From: a virus
Length of the DNA stretch: 28,494 nt
Direction: 5' to 3' (one strand)
Virus record (IMG/VR): IMGVR_UViG_3300030107_001164
Span: 1 to 28,494 of that record
A program made the position numbers and the translations under genes. The notes beneath the pieces were generated by a model. The model was given only the letters and a program-made list of their open reading frames with translations, was not told the origin of the DNA and made no database searches. Shown here piece after piece: positions 1 through 9,350 of this stretch. Position 1 is the first letter of the stretch; each line of letters begins with the position of its first letter.

Positions 1-560
1 ATTAAACCTTGTCTAGCATAAGCTCTTCCACGTTCTAATCTTTCTTGTACTTCTTTATAACCTTTTAGCTCATCAGTTAAAGGAATACCTGTAGCAGCTT
101 CCTGTCTTGCTCTCATATCTTTCGACCAGAACAGACTTGCAGCCTGATTAACTCCATAAGAGGAAGTACCAGTAAAACCACCAAACGCTTGATCTTGTAA
201 AGCCCAAGGTTCTGTTGTTTGCGCCCTATGCTGCATAGAAGCTACAGCAGAGTCAGGAGCACTAACAACGGCTGAAGGTATTGCTTTTAATAGGTTTTTA
301 GTTTGTTGCCACCACTTTGGTTGATCGACTCTAAAACCTTCATTGTCATAAACGATTTGCTCCTGATATTTCTTATCTTTCTTTACTTCCTTTTTATCAC
401 CACCATCATCTTCACTGGTGTCTGTATCTAGTTTTTCACCTCCTCCATCATCTTTCGGTTGATCTACATCAGGAGTTTCTGGAGGTACATAGGATTCAGA
501 TAATTCCTCTTCTGATTCGTAATACTTGACTTCACCGTTAGGGAGTATGATTCTAGGCAT
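1..560 (-). CDS. Internal virion (ejection) protein, gp16-like, N-terminal part only
   Basis: The frame opens with ATG at 560 and stays open to the window edge, so about 186 codons of a longer gene are visible and the stop lies outside. The ATG overlaps the TAA of the preceding gene as TAATG, which fixes the start. The first ~65 residues are very acidic, then Asp/Lys-rich and low in complexity; after that comes a more ordered stretch with Trp, Gln and Arg. I recognise no motif in the visible part, and any lytic transglycosylase domain such as the one in T7 gp16 would have to be judged from the missing sequence. The assignment rests on position: it is the third gene after tail tube B, where T7 has gp14, gp15 and gp16. 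A general ejected core protein is the likely role. It could also be a different late structural protein. Confidence 0.55.
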   Translation of the reverse strand, partial: MPRIILPNGEVKYYESEEELSESYVPPETPDVDQPKDDGGGEKLDTDTSEDDGGDKKEVKKDKKYQEQIVYDNEGFRVDQPKWWQQTKNLLKAIPSAVVSAPDSAVASMQHRAQTTEPWALQDQAFGGFTGTSSYGVNQAASLFWSKDMRARQEAATGIPLTDELKGYKEVQERLERGRAYARQGL

Positions 561-3364
561 TAGAAAGAGAAACCAGGGGACAATACTTCTTTAAAGATTT
601 TACTTACTTCTTGCTGCGAAAGTCTAGTTCCGTTAGCGTCAGTTATGTAAAGGTTTAGATGTGGACCAGCACCAGGCGTATCGGCCTGATCGACTCCTTT
701 TTGGAAGGTTTTAGCGTTATGAGGCATACCTAAGTAATTACCTGGATATAGCATTTGCCCTTTGAGCAAACCTCCGAAACTACGGGCATGTCTAATAGTT
801 ATAATATAACCCTTCCTTAAGCCACCAGAATCCTTTTGTACTTCAAATCTAGCAAAGTTACCATCAGTACCTTCAGCAAATCCTACATCTAATACTTTTA
901 ACTTAACTGGAGCTAAAAGGTTTACGTTGCTAGAGCCATTAGTATTATCTTCTAACCAGAAGTTAACAGATCCATTGCTAGTATTACCTTGTTGGTTATC
1001 TACCCATCTAATAGTAGAAGATTTTCCTACTGTGTTATTGGCTAAACGCCTCTTTAGCGTATTCATCATAAGTTCATTATCTAACTTAAATGGCTCTTTA
1101 TATCCTTCAGAGTCTGGATCTCTCCAGTCAAAAATATTAGATCCACCTTGTCCTGTTAAAAAGTCTTCTAAACTTAAATGCTTACCATTCTGTAGGGTTT
1201 GAGCCAGTTTATAAGCTTGAGATACTTCAAGAAGAGTCTCATCATCTAACTGAACTCCAGCAGCTAAGAAAGCGTAAACCTTACCAAAAGCCTTAGAACT
1301 CATCATAGGCTGCTCATTATGGTAATTAACCATCTGAGATGTGCCTAATAAGTACTTATTCTCTTTTAAAAAAGCTTCGTTACTCCTTAATTTGGTAAGA
1401 GTAACATCTCTTACATCTCCAGGTTTTCCTTTATCGTTTGTACCTCTTGTATATAGATATAACGGTTGAACTGATTTAGTAGGATCAAAATCATCTCTGT
1501 TTAAATCTGCAAGACTTGGTGTTTTAAATCTTTCATCAGAATTAATAGCAACTATAAAATCATCTCTTTGTTCTTTCCACCAAGTTGGATCAGCTCTTTG
1601 TGCTTCAGTAGATTTCAACAACCTTGCATACATAAAGTCGTTAAAGAGTTCTTCTGCAAGTAAATTGTTCTGATTTAATAGTTCTTTAAAATCTTTTTCT
1701 ACTTGTGCTCTATCTGATTTAGGTGATTCTTTTCTTTCTGCTTTTAAAGCATCTCTCCAATTATTGTTGTAAGACTCTTTTACTGCTGCAAATTGATCGG
1801 TAATTTTACCACTCCAATCCTTATTCAATAAAACCTTTACAGCTTGGAATTGAAGCTTATTTATAGTTTCCCATTGAGATGTACCTGGAACTAGCTGTTC
1901 AAAGATGTCATCTAAAGAATCAGAAGGATCAGTAGCTAAACGCTTAATAACGTCTGTTTGTAACTCTTTAAATTCAAACGAACCTAGTTCTTGACCTGTT
2001 TTACCAAGTTCTTTAATTAACTTTTGAACATCAACATTGGAAGGTAGTTGAAATTCTTGTTCTACTATGTCTCCTTTTTCATTCCTTACCAGCAAAACAA
2101 TTGGAGAATTATCTGCATAAGAATTTTCTAATTGTTGTATTAGGTTATCCTTTGCTATTTGAGCTTCTGGACCTGTTTTACCTTGTAATTGTTGATGTAT
2201 AGAAAACTTAGCAGCACGTTTAAACTGCAGAGCTTCTCTAGTATTAGTCTGCTCTATAGCTCCTTCTACTTTATTTTCAAGAAGAATTGAATTTATCTTT
2301 GCTGTACTTATTAACTCTTTAAATGTAATACCATTTTCATCTGTTAGATCTAAGAATGTAGTTCCTTTAGGTAGACCAGCACTATCTGGTATTTCAAAAT
2401 TCAAAGCTTCAATAACTTGATTATATAAATTCTTATCGTGTAAGTCATTTACACCATTACCATCTTTATCTATAACCATTCCTTTTACCCACTTACCTGC
2501 TAAACCTTGCCACTGATGGTAAGTACCACCATTAGCTATAAAGTTATCTCTAGCTTCAATAATGCCTTGTTGAAAAGTACCTTGACCTATTTTGTTTCTC
2601 TCAGTATTACTAGGATCTTGAGAAATTCCTGCAAATAATCTTTTTTCAGCTTGGTTTAAAGCTGTAAGTGTTGTTAAGTTTCTTACATTACCTTTCCACT
2701 GTGTATGGTTCTTATTGATTTCTGCTAATAGAGTTGGAGAAGCTTTAGCAAGTACAGGTTCTACAAGACCTACATAATTCTCATTAGAAATATTTGGATA
2801 ATTTTTAGCTAAATAGCTATCTAACTGGTTCTGAACTATGCCTCTAACAACAGTAGGATCTTCTATCTGCTGAAGAGTATTCATATTTGCATCAATATAA
2901 TTTGATGCGTTAACTACTGAGTCCTGTCCTGCATAACTAGCTTCTTGGACCTTAAGACCAAAGAATAACCAAGGGTTGCTATCTAGTAACTCCTCTGCAA
3001 GATCAGGTCTACCAGCCTTTCTAAGATCTCTAGCACCTTGACCTATATCTCTAGTATCTATCTTGTACTGAGCAATCTTTTCAAATAGACGTTTACCTTG
3101 TGCTTCTTTCTTCTTTGACTGTTCTTTAACTTTTGCATCTACAGTTTTTAAGCTGTTATCTACTAGGTTTCTAATAGAGTCAACTTGTTGTTGAGTCTTT
3201 AACTGAGTAGCAGGATCATAAGTTTCAAAATCTAAAGTAGTACCACCTAAGCGTTTCTTATGGTATTGGGGAGCAGTGGGTTGTCCTCCTTCAGGAGCCT
3301 GTTCAGCCTCTTCAGTAGCTTGCCTTATTTGGCGTTGTGGTGATATTTGGAATGAGTTAGTCAT
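560..3364 (-). CDS. Internal virion protein, gp15-like, with a degenerate M23-peptidase-like C-terminus
   Basis: This 934-residue protein sits between the gp14-like and gp16-like genes and overlaps both as TAATG. T7 gp15 is about 750 residues and forms part of the internal core that is ejected across the host envelope, so this one is longer. Most of the chain (roughly 40-800) is Gln/Asn/Glu-rich and predicted helical, with no signal peptide or membrane segment. From about residue 821 the character changes to a beta-rich domain that ends in a GPHLNLY motif (His about 902) followed by a TDANG turn. This resembles the last strand of lysostaphin/M23 peptidases, where the motif is normally HxH. 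Here the second His is Asn and no clear HxxxD zinc ligand is visible, so the domain may bind peptidoglycan without cutting it. The position-based role is fairly secure; the domain call is an inference. Confidence 0.65.
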   Translation of the reverse strand: MTNSFQISPQRQIRQATEEAEQAPEGGQPTAPQYHKKRLGGTTLDFETYDPATQLKTQQQVDSIRNLVDNSLKTVDAKVKEQSKKKEAQGKRLFEKIAQYKIDTRDIGQGARDLRKAGRPDLAEELLDSNPWLFFGLKVQEASYAGQDSVVNASNYIDANMNTLQQIEDPTVVRGIVQNQLDSYLAKNYPNISNENYVGLVEPVLAKASPTLLAEINKNHTQWKGNVRNLTTLTALNQAEKRLFAGISQDPSNTERNKIGQGTFQQGIIEARDNFIANGGTYHQWQGLAGKWVKGMVIDKDGNGVNDLHDKNLYNQVIEALNFEIPDSAGLPKGTTFLDLTDENGITFKELISTAKINSILLENKVEGAIEQTNTREALQFKRAAKFSIHQQLQGKTGPEAQIAKDNLIQQLENSYADNSPIVLLVRNEKGDIVEQEFQLPSNVDVQKLIKELGKTGQELGSFEFKELQTDVIKRLATDPSDSLDDIFEQLVPGTSQWETINKLQFQAVKVLLNKDWSGKITDQFAAVKESYNNNWRDALKAERKESPKSDRAQVEKDFKELLNQNNLLAEELFNDFMYARLLKSTEAQRADPTWWKEQRDDFIVAINSDERFKTPSLADLNRDDFDPTKSVQPLYLYTRGTNDKGKPGDVRDVTLTKLRSNEAFLKENKYLLGTSQMVNYHNEQPMMSSKAFGKVYAFLAAGVQLDDETLLEVSQAYKLAQTLQNGKHLSLEDFLTGQGGSNIFDWRDPDSEGYKEPFKLDNELMMNTLKRRLANNTVGKSSTIRWVDNQQGNTSNGSVNFWLEDNTNGSSNVNLLAPVKLKVLDVGFAEGTDGNFARFEVQKDSGGLRKGYIITIRHARSFGGLLKGQMLYPGNYLGMPHNAKTFQKGVDQADTPGAGPHLNLYITDANGTRLSQQEVSKIFKEVLSPGFSF

Positions 3365-4254
3365 TATGCTACGGTAGCTGAACCAGGATTAACAGGGAAA
3401 TCTCCTATTGGACCATCCGTTTGTATATCCCAATTTGTTGTTGGTGTGTTTTCTGGTGTTGGTGTGTTTACAGGTTTCTCAGAGCTTGCGCTATAAGTCT
3501 GCTGTTGAGGTCTGTTAGACATATAGTTGTTATAAGCTCCCATACCTGCACCTAATATATCTGTAAAGCTTAGACCAGCAGAGACTTGCGGTGTCATTGG
3601 TCCGTACATTTCTGTAGGTAAAGGAGCCTCAGGTTTAACTGGATCTTGGAAAGGTCTTGGCTCATACAAGCGTACAGAGTTAGCTTTGTTCTTAGCTGAA
3701 ATGTTTGCAGCTCTCATAGCAGCTAGTTTATCTCCAATTCTAAACTCTCTAGTAATCAATCTATTACTAGCATTTTCCATATATTGTTGATTATATGTAT
3801 TATGTATTCTCTCTACACTTCTACCTACTTGACCACTTGATACTCTCTTAACAGAATCTGCTAAAGCTTTCTGCTTAATTGTCTCTAATTGCATTGTGTC
3901 AGCAGCTTCTTCTTCATAAAACCTAGCGTTTAAATCTGCGTACTCTCTACCTAAAGCTTCTGTAGCGTTAATAGAAGTCTCAGTTTTTAGCTTTGCTGCG
4001 TTGCTTTTTAACTTATTCTCATACTGCCTTAAGTCTGATACATACTGAGAAGTCTTAAGGTAGTTCTTTTGATCTACTGTATGCTGTCTAAAATTCTGTT
4101 TATCAGTCTCTAGTTTCTTCCTTATAGCGTTCCTACTATCTGCTTCCCATTTAGCCCAAGCTTGTCTATAAGCTCCAGTTTTCTGAGCTGAAGTGCTCAG
4201 TATATTCATCCCGAAATTCATGAAACCGCCCATAGCGGGTGAAAATAAATCCAT
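3364..4254 (-). CDS. Internal virion protein, gp14-like
   Basis: This 296-residue protein lies directly after tail tube B, overlapping it as TAATG at 4254, and its own stop overlaps the next start the same way. The N-terminus is hydrophobic and rich in Met, Gly and Phe (residues 1-25). A long charged helical region follows to about residue 200, rich in Lys, Gln, Ala and Arg. The last ~90 residues are rich in Pro, Thr and Asn. T7 gp14 (196 residues) is ejected first and forms the outer-membrane channel; this protein has the same place in the order and the same helical, Ala/Gln-rich look, but is longer. No catalytic motif is visible. The assignment relies on synteny more than on sequence. Confidence 0.6.
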   Translation of the reverse strand: MDLFSPAMGGFMNFGMNILSTSAQKTGAYRQAWAKWEADSRNAIRKKLETDKQNFRQHTVDQKNYLKTSQYVSDLRQYENKLKSNAAKLKTETSINATEALGREYADLNARFYEEEAADTMQLETIKQKALADSVKRVSSGQVGRSVERIHNTYNQQYMENASNRLITREFRIGDKLAAMRAANISAKNKANSVRLYEPRPFQDPVKPEAPLPTEMYGPMTPQVSAGLSFTDILGAGMGAYNNYMSNRPQQQTYSASSEKPVNTPTPENTPTTNWDIQTDGPIGDFPVNPGSATVA

Positions 4255-7139
4255 TACTGATACTTTCTAGCGACATCGTAATACAAGCCAGTCCATTCTA
4301 GAGCAACAAACTTGGCTTGATCCATACTGTCGTTGACTACTTCTATCGTAACTTGATCGTTCTTACTTTGTACAAATGATCTGAATTTAGCCTCATCGAA
4401 GTCAGAGACTGTACCTACAGTGATGTTGGCATTTAGAGGATCTCTACGATCAAATTCATAAGTAACTTTATCTCTAAATTTAGGAGTAACATCTACTTGG
4501 AAGTATCTTGCATCATTGTAGTAAACATCAACATATCGTAACTGAAGGCGACCAGTACGATTACCGATAAAAGTGTTGTCAGTCGCAGTTTTTGAATAGG
4601 GCATGAGCTGAGGAGGCTCAAACTTGAAAGCAAACTTTTCACCAAAGATCCAAGAGCTGCTAGAAAAGTCTCCCAAACTATCGCAAACAAAGCTATTAAC
4701 ACCAGCAGGAACAGTCGCAGCCACAACCCAACGTTTTTCAATTTCGTTAGCATCGTTCTTATCCTTTTTGATAATTACGAATTGACTTTCATTTACTGTG
4801 TAGTATGGCAGCGTTACTGTAGTTTTATTCGTTAAGTTGTTATAAGCAAGCGTAACTATATTACCAACACTTACTCGTACATCAGTTTCAACAGTACTAG
4901 CTAATTGTCTATCTAAAAGAAATAGATCCTTACTTTCTTGTGGTGGTCTAGATGCGTTAAGAGCTTCTAGGTAATATCTTGTTTGACTATTTTCTGTGTA
5001 TTTAGCAACGGTATATAAAGTACCTTCAACGAAATCAGCCCAATACAAACTCTTATTAGGGAAGGTCCATTTAGACCAAGCATTCTGTCTATTGGTTAAA
5101 GAACCTCCAGATGCTTCCCAGAAGAATTGATAAACATATAAAGCATCAGGATCATCTTTACTAAGAGCTATTAGATATTGATCCGTTCTACTAACTGCTA
5201 AAGAGTCTATATTTTTAGGAATATATTTTGGTACTGTTTCAGTAATAACAGCGGTTTGTCCTAAGTTAATACCAACAGTACGGTCAGTAGTTATAAACGT
5301 ATGCAGTCCTGTAAAGTCTCCTTCCTTAACAGGGAAAATAACCTGTGGCCCTACTTGTTGAGGCTTGACATTAGATTCCATTGTGATGGAACTAATACGA
5401 CCTACAGAGGCTGTCTCAGGGCTGAATGTGACGTTATCTCCTGAATATAGTCTGAACTGGTTTTCATTAGAAAATAGGACTAACTCATCCTGTTGCTGTA
5501 AAGCATAGTTAAGAACAGCAACATCATTACTAACTGCTGTTAAATCAATAGGGTCATTATCAGTTACTTGTAAAGCTGACTGTTGCCAGAAATTATAGTA
5601 ATCACCTGCTTCACTGAGAATTATATTCTCTCCACTAATAAACCCTAAACGGTTTTTAAAGAAGACAATATCGTTAATAGCTTCTTCTTCAAAAGAAGGT
5701 CCAGGTAACTCATCAGCATCACCAGCTAAACGTAAAGTCCAACCAGGAATTTTAACTGTTGTAGAACCATCGGTATAGTCAGAACCACTAAAAGGTTGAA
5801 CAGTAAATCTAGTTAAACCATCATCATTCTTGTAGTAAACAAATGAATGAGGCATTGTATTGTCATCTAACTTTCCTTTAGCTCCCCACCCTCCTTTTTC
5901 TTCCCAAGTACCTCTACCATAAGTACCAGCTACAGATGTGTTCTCAGCGTTAAACGTTAGATAATAGGAACTTTGATCTGCTGAACCATCTGGAGCAACA
6001 ATGATTTGATAACCTTCCCAGGATGTTTGAGGTAATTCGACAATACTTGTAACCTGACTAGCAAAACCACTCATCAGAGTGTTACCTCTAGCGTCAGATA
6101 CAACAAACTTTTTAAAGGATCTAGATGCATTAGCTAACCCTAAAAGTATTTGAGAGTCAACTGTTGAGAACGTTAAATGATTACTACTGTCTGCTGTGTT
6201 AAGAGCTGCAGCCAAGTCGGTAGCAATTGTTTGAGTACTTACTGCTGTACCTGACGCTAAAGTTGCTGTAGTTATGTTTGCATCAATAGTATCTCCATTA
6301 TCTAGTTCAATTGATACTTCATACTTAGTTGCATAGTCAACCAACTTCACCCATATCTGAGCCTTAATAGGTACGTAAGCATTGCTGATATATCCAATGT
6401 TATATCTAGTTAAAGTTTCAGAACTGTCGTAAGCAGTTTTCTTTTGAGTATTAGTTATAAATACAAAGTCTTGGAAAGAAGTAGCTCTAAATCTATCTCT
6501 AGCTCTACCTGACCCTCTGAAGTATTCAAGGTTTGCAGTAGTAATACCAGCAAAGGTTTGTTCGACTGGTACAACCGTAGGAAGTACACCACTAATAGGT
6601 TCTACATCTGACAAACCACTTACATAAGTACGACTAGCTGCAGCAGTCATTGTGATGCTAGAACCTGCTGCAGTACAGTTTTTATCAATAGTAATTTTAT
6701 TAGTACCTATCTCTTTAATTACAGACCCTGCTGGTATGTTCGTACCACTAACGCCATTACCAACAAATAAGTCTGTTGTACCTCCTGAAGATATTGTTAT
6801 AACTGGAGAAGCATTAACTGTAGTTATAGTCTTGGTTACTGTATAACTATCATCGACTATTGCTAAAACAAAACGCTCATCAGTACTTCTGTTATAAACG
6901 TAGTACCAAGCTTCATCCCATTTAACAGTACCAGTAGGTGCGTTACCTCCATGATTAGTTGTTAAGTTATCTATTCGTTTTACAGGTACGCTACCTAATC
7001 GTTTTTTAAGTCCTTCAACTAAATCACAATTTCCATTTTCAAGAGTTTTAGCAAACCCAGGTAAAACAAAACTTGTTGCTTGTTGATTGACTCCTTTATT
7101 AAGAGGACCAATAACTTGACTATAAAGTTCTCTAGACAT
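4254..7139 (-). CDS. Tail tubular protein B (nozzle), gp12-like, with an inserted beta domain
   Basis: This is the long nozzle protein of the short tail, 961 residues compared with 794 in T7 gp12. The N-terminus (GPLNKGVNQQAT, residues 11-22, then a GNCDLVEGLKKRLGS stretch) is the typical opening of podovirus nozzle proteins, in which the chain binds the tail-tube A ring. The following repeats are beta-rich, with many aromatic residues and FxN/FxD turns. Residues about 106-168 look like an insertion: an Ig-like/adhesin-type module with an NIPAGSVIKEIG signature, Thr/Ser-rich and followed by alternating hydrophobic residues. This module type is common on exposed faces of phage structural proteins. 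Start and stop both use TAATG overlaps with the neighbours. Confidence 0.88.
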   Translation of the reverse strand: MSRELYSQVIGPLNKGVNQQATSFVLPGFAKTLENGNCDLVEGLKKRLGSVPVKRIDNLTTNHGGNAPTGTVKWDEAWYYVYNRSTDERFVLAIVDDSYTVTKTITTVNASPVITISSGGTTDLFVGNGVSGTNIPAGSVIKEIGTNKITIDKNCTAAGSSITMTAAASRTYVSGLSDVEPISGVLPTVVPVEQTFAGITTANLEYFRGSGRARDRFRATSFQDFVFITNTQKKTAYDSSETLTRYNIGYISNAYVPIKAQIWVKLVDYATKYEVSIELDNGDTIDANITTATLASGTAVSTQTIATDLAAALNTADSSNHLTFSTVDSQILLGLANASRSFKKFVVSDARGNTLMSGFASQVTSIVELPQTSWEGYQIIVAPDGSADQSSYYLTFNAENTSVAGTYGRGTWEEKGGWGAKGKLDDNTMPHSFVYYKNDDGLTRFTVQPFSGSDYTDGSTTVKIPGWTLRLAGDADELPGPSFEEEAINDIVFFKNRLGFISGENIILSEAGDYYNFWQQSALQVTDNDPIDLTAVSNDVAVLNYALQQQDELVLFSNENQFRLYSGDNVTFSPETASVGRISSITMESNVKPQQVGPQVIFPVKEGDFTGLHTFITTDRTVGINLGQTAVITETVPKYIPKNIDSLAVSRTDQYLIALSKDDPDALYVYQFFWEASGGSLTNRQNAWSKWTFPNKSLYWADFVEGTLYTVAKYTENSQTRYYLEALNASRPPQESKDLFLLDRQLASTVETDVRVSVGNIVTLAYNNLTNKTTVTLPYYTVNESQFVIIKKDKNDANEIEKRWVVAATVPAGVNSFVCDSLGDFSSSSWIFGEKFAFKFEPPQLMPYSKTATDNTFIGNRTGRLQLRYVDVYYNDARYFQVDVTPKFRDKVTYEFDRRDPLNANITVGTVSDFDEAKFRSFVQSKNDQVTIEVVNDSMDQAKFVALEWTGLYYDVARKYQ

Positions 7140-7777
7140 TAGAAACGATTCAGAATATCAGGACCAAATGTTGTTAATACACGACCACCATACATATCAT
7201 CAGGACCACTAATGTAGTTATGATTTTGTGACATATCTTCTGTACGTTTTAAAGTTTGCAAAGCTTTCTCTTCATCTTCTTTAGTGTAACTTTCTATGGT
7301 ACTGGATGATATTAATCTATTAGAAAACTGTCTAGCAGCTCTAATCATGATGTATCTTTTACCTGTTTCAGGTACATCATCCCAAGCTAATTCTTCTACA
7401 AGTTGTGCTATTAAATCAGTAGTAGAACCAGTTAAAGCTACACCAAGACTACCCCTTAAATCATAAGTATTCTTAACACGATCAAATAGTTTAATACCCC
7501 TTAGTACAAAACGCTGTGAAGGATATGAGACGGGATTGAAACGTAAAGCAAGAGTATTGCTAGGAAGAGTAGAATGTCCATTGGTATCTAAAGGAATGCT
7601 GTCATAGACCATTGTGTTCCAAGACCAACCTTCGCCTTGGACTTCTGTACTTACCTCTTCTAAAACTCTTTCTGCTAAAGCTGCATCACCAGTTAACGGT
7701 GGGGTTAAAGAGTTTAAAGGAGCTTCTCCAACGATTGAGAGAAGTGTGTTTACTGCTTGTAGTTTTGTAGTTGCCAT
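7139..7777 (-). CDS. Tail tubular protein A (gatekeeper ring), gp11-like
   Basis: This 212-residue protein matches the usual length of T7 gp11 (196 residues), the ring that joins portal to nozzle. The N-terminus (KLQAVNTLLSIVGEAPLNSL, residues 5-24) is characteristic of the family, and the middle and C-terminal helices contain the conserved AARQFSNRLISS segment (about residues 148-159). It lies between the capsid gene and the nozzle gene, as in T7. Its start is separated from the capsid stop by 59 bases that hold a terminator-like hairpin, and its stop overlaps the nozzle start as TAATG. Only a weak ribosome-binding site is visible before the ATG at 7777. Confidence 0.88.
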   Translation of the reverse strand: MATTKLQAVNTLLSIVGEAPLNSLTPPLTGDAALAERVLEEVSTEVQGEGWSWNTMVYDSIPLDTNGHSTLPSNTLALRFNPVSYPSQRFVLRGIKLFDRVKNTYDLRGSLGVALTGSTTDLIAQLVEELAWDDVPETGKRYIMIRAARQFSNRLISSSTIESYTKEDEEKALQTLKRTEDMSQNHNYISGPDDMYGGRVLTTFGPDILNRF

Positions 7778-7785
7778 ATATAAAC

Positions 7786-7812
7786 AAAAAGGGGAAACAT
7801 ACGCCTCCCCTT
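7786..7812 (-). terminator. Intrinsic terminator after the capsid gene, placed like T7 T-phi
   Basis: Read on the minus strand, a perfect 7-bp stem AAGGGGA/TCCCCTT (plus-strand arms 7789-7795 and 7806-7812, 10-base loop) runs straight into five T residues. It lies 24 bases past the capsid stop and 8 bases before the tail-tube A ATG. The location between capsid and tail genes is the one occupied by T-phi in T7, where it makes capsid mRNA more abundant than tail mRNA. Confidence 0.75.
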
Positions 7813-7836
7813 ATTGTATGAGATTTTACTTGGTAT

Positions 7837-9255
7837 TTACCAAGGATTACCATCATGAAGTAGCGATACTGCACAATCAGGACGGAGAATACCGTGTCCA
7901 ACTGCGTAGCTTGCAACCATCATTGTGCTTTGAGTCATTGCCTTGTACTCAGCACCTGTCATCTGCATATTCAAGTCTTTAAGAGCTACTGTTCCTACAG
8001 CTTCTTTTGTGAAGCATAGACCGAACAAGTTAGTAAGAGTTGAGGTGTTACCTTGCTCATCTTGCCAGTAGTCGTTAGTACCTGAAGCAGCGGTTCCATC
8101 AGAACCATCCTGACCATTGATGTAGTTAGGACGCTCACCACGTACAGTTGCTGCTTGAGCTGCTGTACCTGAGTAGCTATTACCGTAAGAAGCAGATCCA
8201 AGGTTGTTAGAAGTCTTGACTGTAAAACCAGCAACACTAAGAACGTTATTACCCTTGAATGTTCCGTTAGCTCCTCCTCCACCATTCCAATCAGTGTTAA
8301 TTGCACGATCAGAATTTAGAAGGTCATAGTAAGCACCTGGAGATAAGACAACAATACGTCCATCCTTAGGTGCATCCTTTTCGTCAAGTGCTTGACAAGC
8401 CTTGTAGAGATTCTCAACAATCAGTTCGCCTCTAGCGTTGCGGTTAGCAGCACCGTTAAGGTCAATACCTGTGTATGAGGTTCCACCAGGAAGCTTCTCA
8501 AGAACGAAGATACGCTCACCAACATCAAATGCAGCTTTAGTACCTGTACCAATAGCTCCAATTGGGTTGATAACAATAACTGAAGGGTTAGCGTTAGAAG
8601 CGGTTGTTGTAATAACACCGTATGCTCCACTATCCTCTCCATACATCACTTCACCAGCAGCAAACTTGGCTTGTGAGCCAGAAGTCATTTGAGCTGACAT
8701 TGTGATGTTGTTACCAGAGATGCTGGCTATAGTTGCATCACCACCAGAGTGGACTGCGAAAGTCTTGTTATCCCAGTCATCAACACGACCATCAGACTCA
8801 GAAGCTGTTAGAAGTGTTCGTACTAAACGCTGGTCATAGGCTCTACTTAAAGCCCTTCCTAATTCACGTGAGTATATAGACCTAACGTCCCAATGGAGTT
8901 TGGCCTCATCTAAGTCATAGATACTAGCGTCTGCTATAAGGAGATCATCAATTGTGATAATTTTCTCACCAGTCATGCCTTTGTTTCCTTGGCCTGTTAT
9001 CCAGTCACCAGGACGGTGGTAGCGACTTGAAAAACGACCCGTGATTGGGAAGCTGGCTGATTTGCCTGAGGAGATAGTTCTCTTTTGAGTTAAGTCTTTG
9101 AAAATTGTTTCTCTATTGAAGACTGTTAGGACTTCTCCAGAAAAGATTTTCAGAAAATTCGCATTCTCTTTTTCGTAGTTACCAGCGGCAGAGTTAGCGT
9201 TATATTGAACGCCATTAATACCACCTAACCTAGAGATGCTCGAAAAATCTGGCAT
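7837..9255 (-). CDS. Major capsid protein, gp10-like, with an extra beta-rich insertion
   Basis: This HK97-fold capsid protein has 472 residues, compared with about 345-400 for T7-like capsids. Recognisable parts are the helical N-arm (residues 1-50), the GKSASFPITG segment with following RYHRPGDWITG loop (64-88), the spine helix region TIDDLLIADASIYDLDEAK (101-119) with RELGRALSRAYDQ (130-142), and a C-terminal P-domain with VLSPGAYYDLLN. Residues about 165-255 do not fit the core. They form a Gly/Thr/Ala-rich beta module of the type GEV...SGAYGVI...F.VGERI, which recurs in phage surface proteins and probably makes a decoration-like bump on the capsid. It follows the scaffold gene by 95 bases that I read as a leader without any gene. 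No clear Shine-Dalgarno sequence precedes the ATG at 9255. Confidence 0.92.
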   Translation of the reverse strand: MPDFSSISRLGGINGVQYNANSAAGNYEKENANFLKIFSGEVLTVFNRETIFKDLTQKRTISSGKSASFPITGRFSSRYHRPGDWITGQGNKGMTGEKIITIDDLLIADASIYDLDEAKLHWDVRSIYSRELGRALSRAYDQRLVRTLLTASESDGRVDDWDNKTFAVHSGGDATIASISGNNITMSAQMTSGSQAKFAAGEVMYGEDSGAYGVITTTASNANPSVIVINPIGAIGTGTKAAFDVGERIFVLEKLPGGTSYTGIDLNGAANRNARGELIVENLYKACQALDEKDAPKDGRIVVLSPGAYYDLLNSDRAINTDWNGGGGANGTFKGNNVLSVAGFTVKTSNNLGSASYGNSYSGTAAQAATVRGERPNYINGQDGSDGTAASGTNDYWQDEQGNTSTLTNLFGLCFTKEAVGTVALKDLNMQMTGAEYKAMTQSTMMVASYAVGHGILRPDCAVSLLHDGNPW

Positions 9256-9350
9256 CGATTTGAATGATTAAATGTTAAAAACGCTCACGACACAACTGCT
9301 GTTATCTCCTCAGAGGCAACAATTCTTACATAAGCTACTTTAATAATAGC

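Noticed and set aside
4493-4753. An 86-codon frame with membrane-like Leu/Val runs inside tail tube B, at first sight a holin
   Set aside because: It is in another frame of a clear structural gene, and the hydrophobic look comes from codon shift; no holin layout or ribosome-binding site is present.
7995-8642. Leu-rich minus-strand frames inside the capsid gene
   Set aside because: They are shifted readings of the capsid sequence with long Leu/Gln/Thr runs and no independent support.
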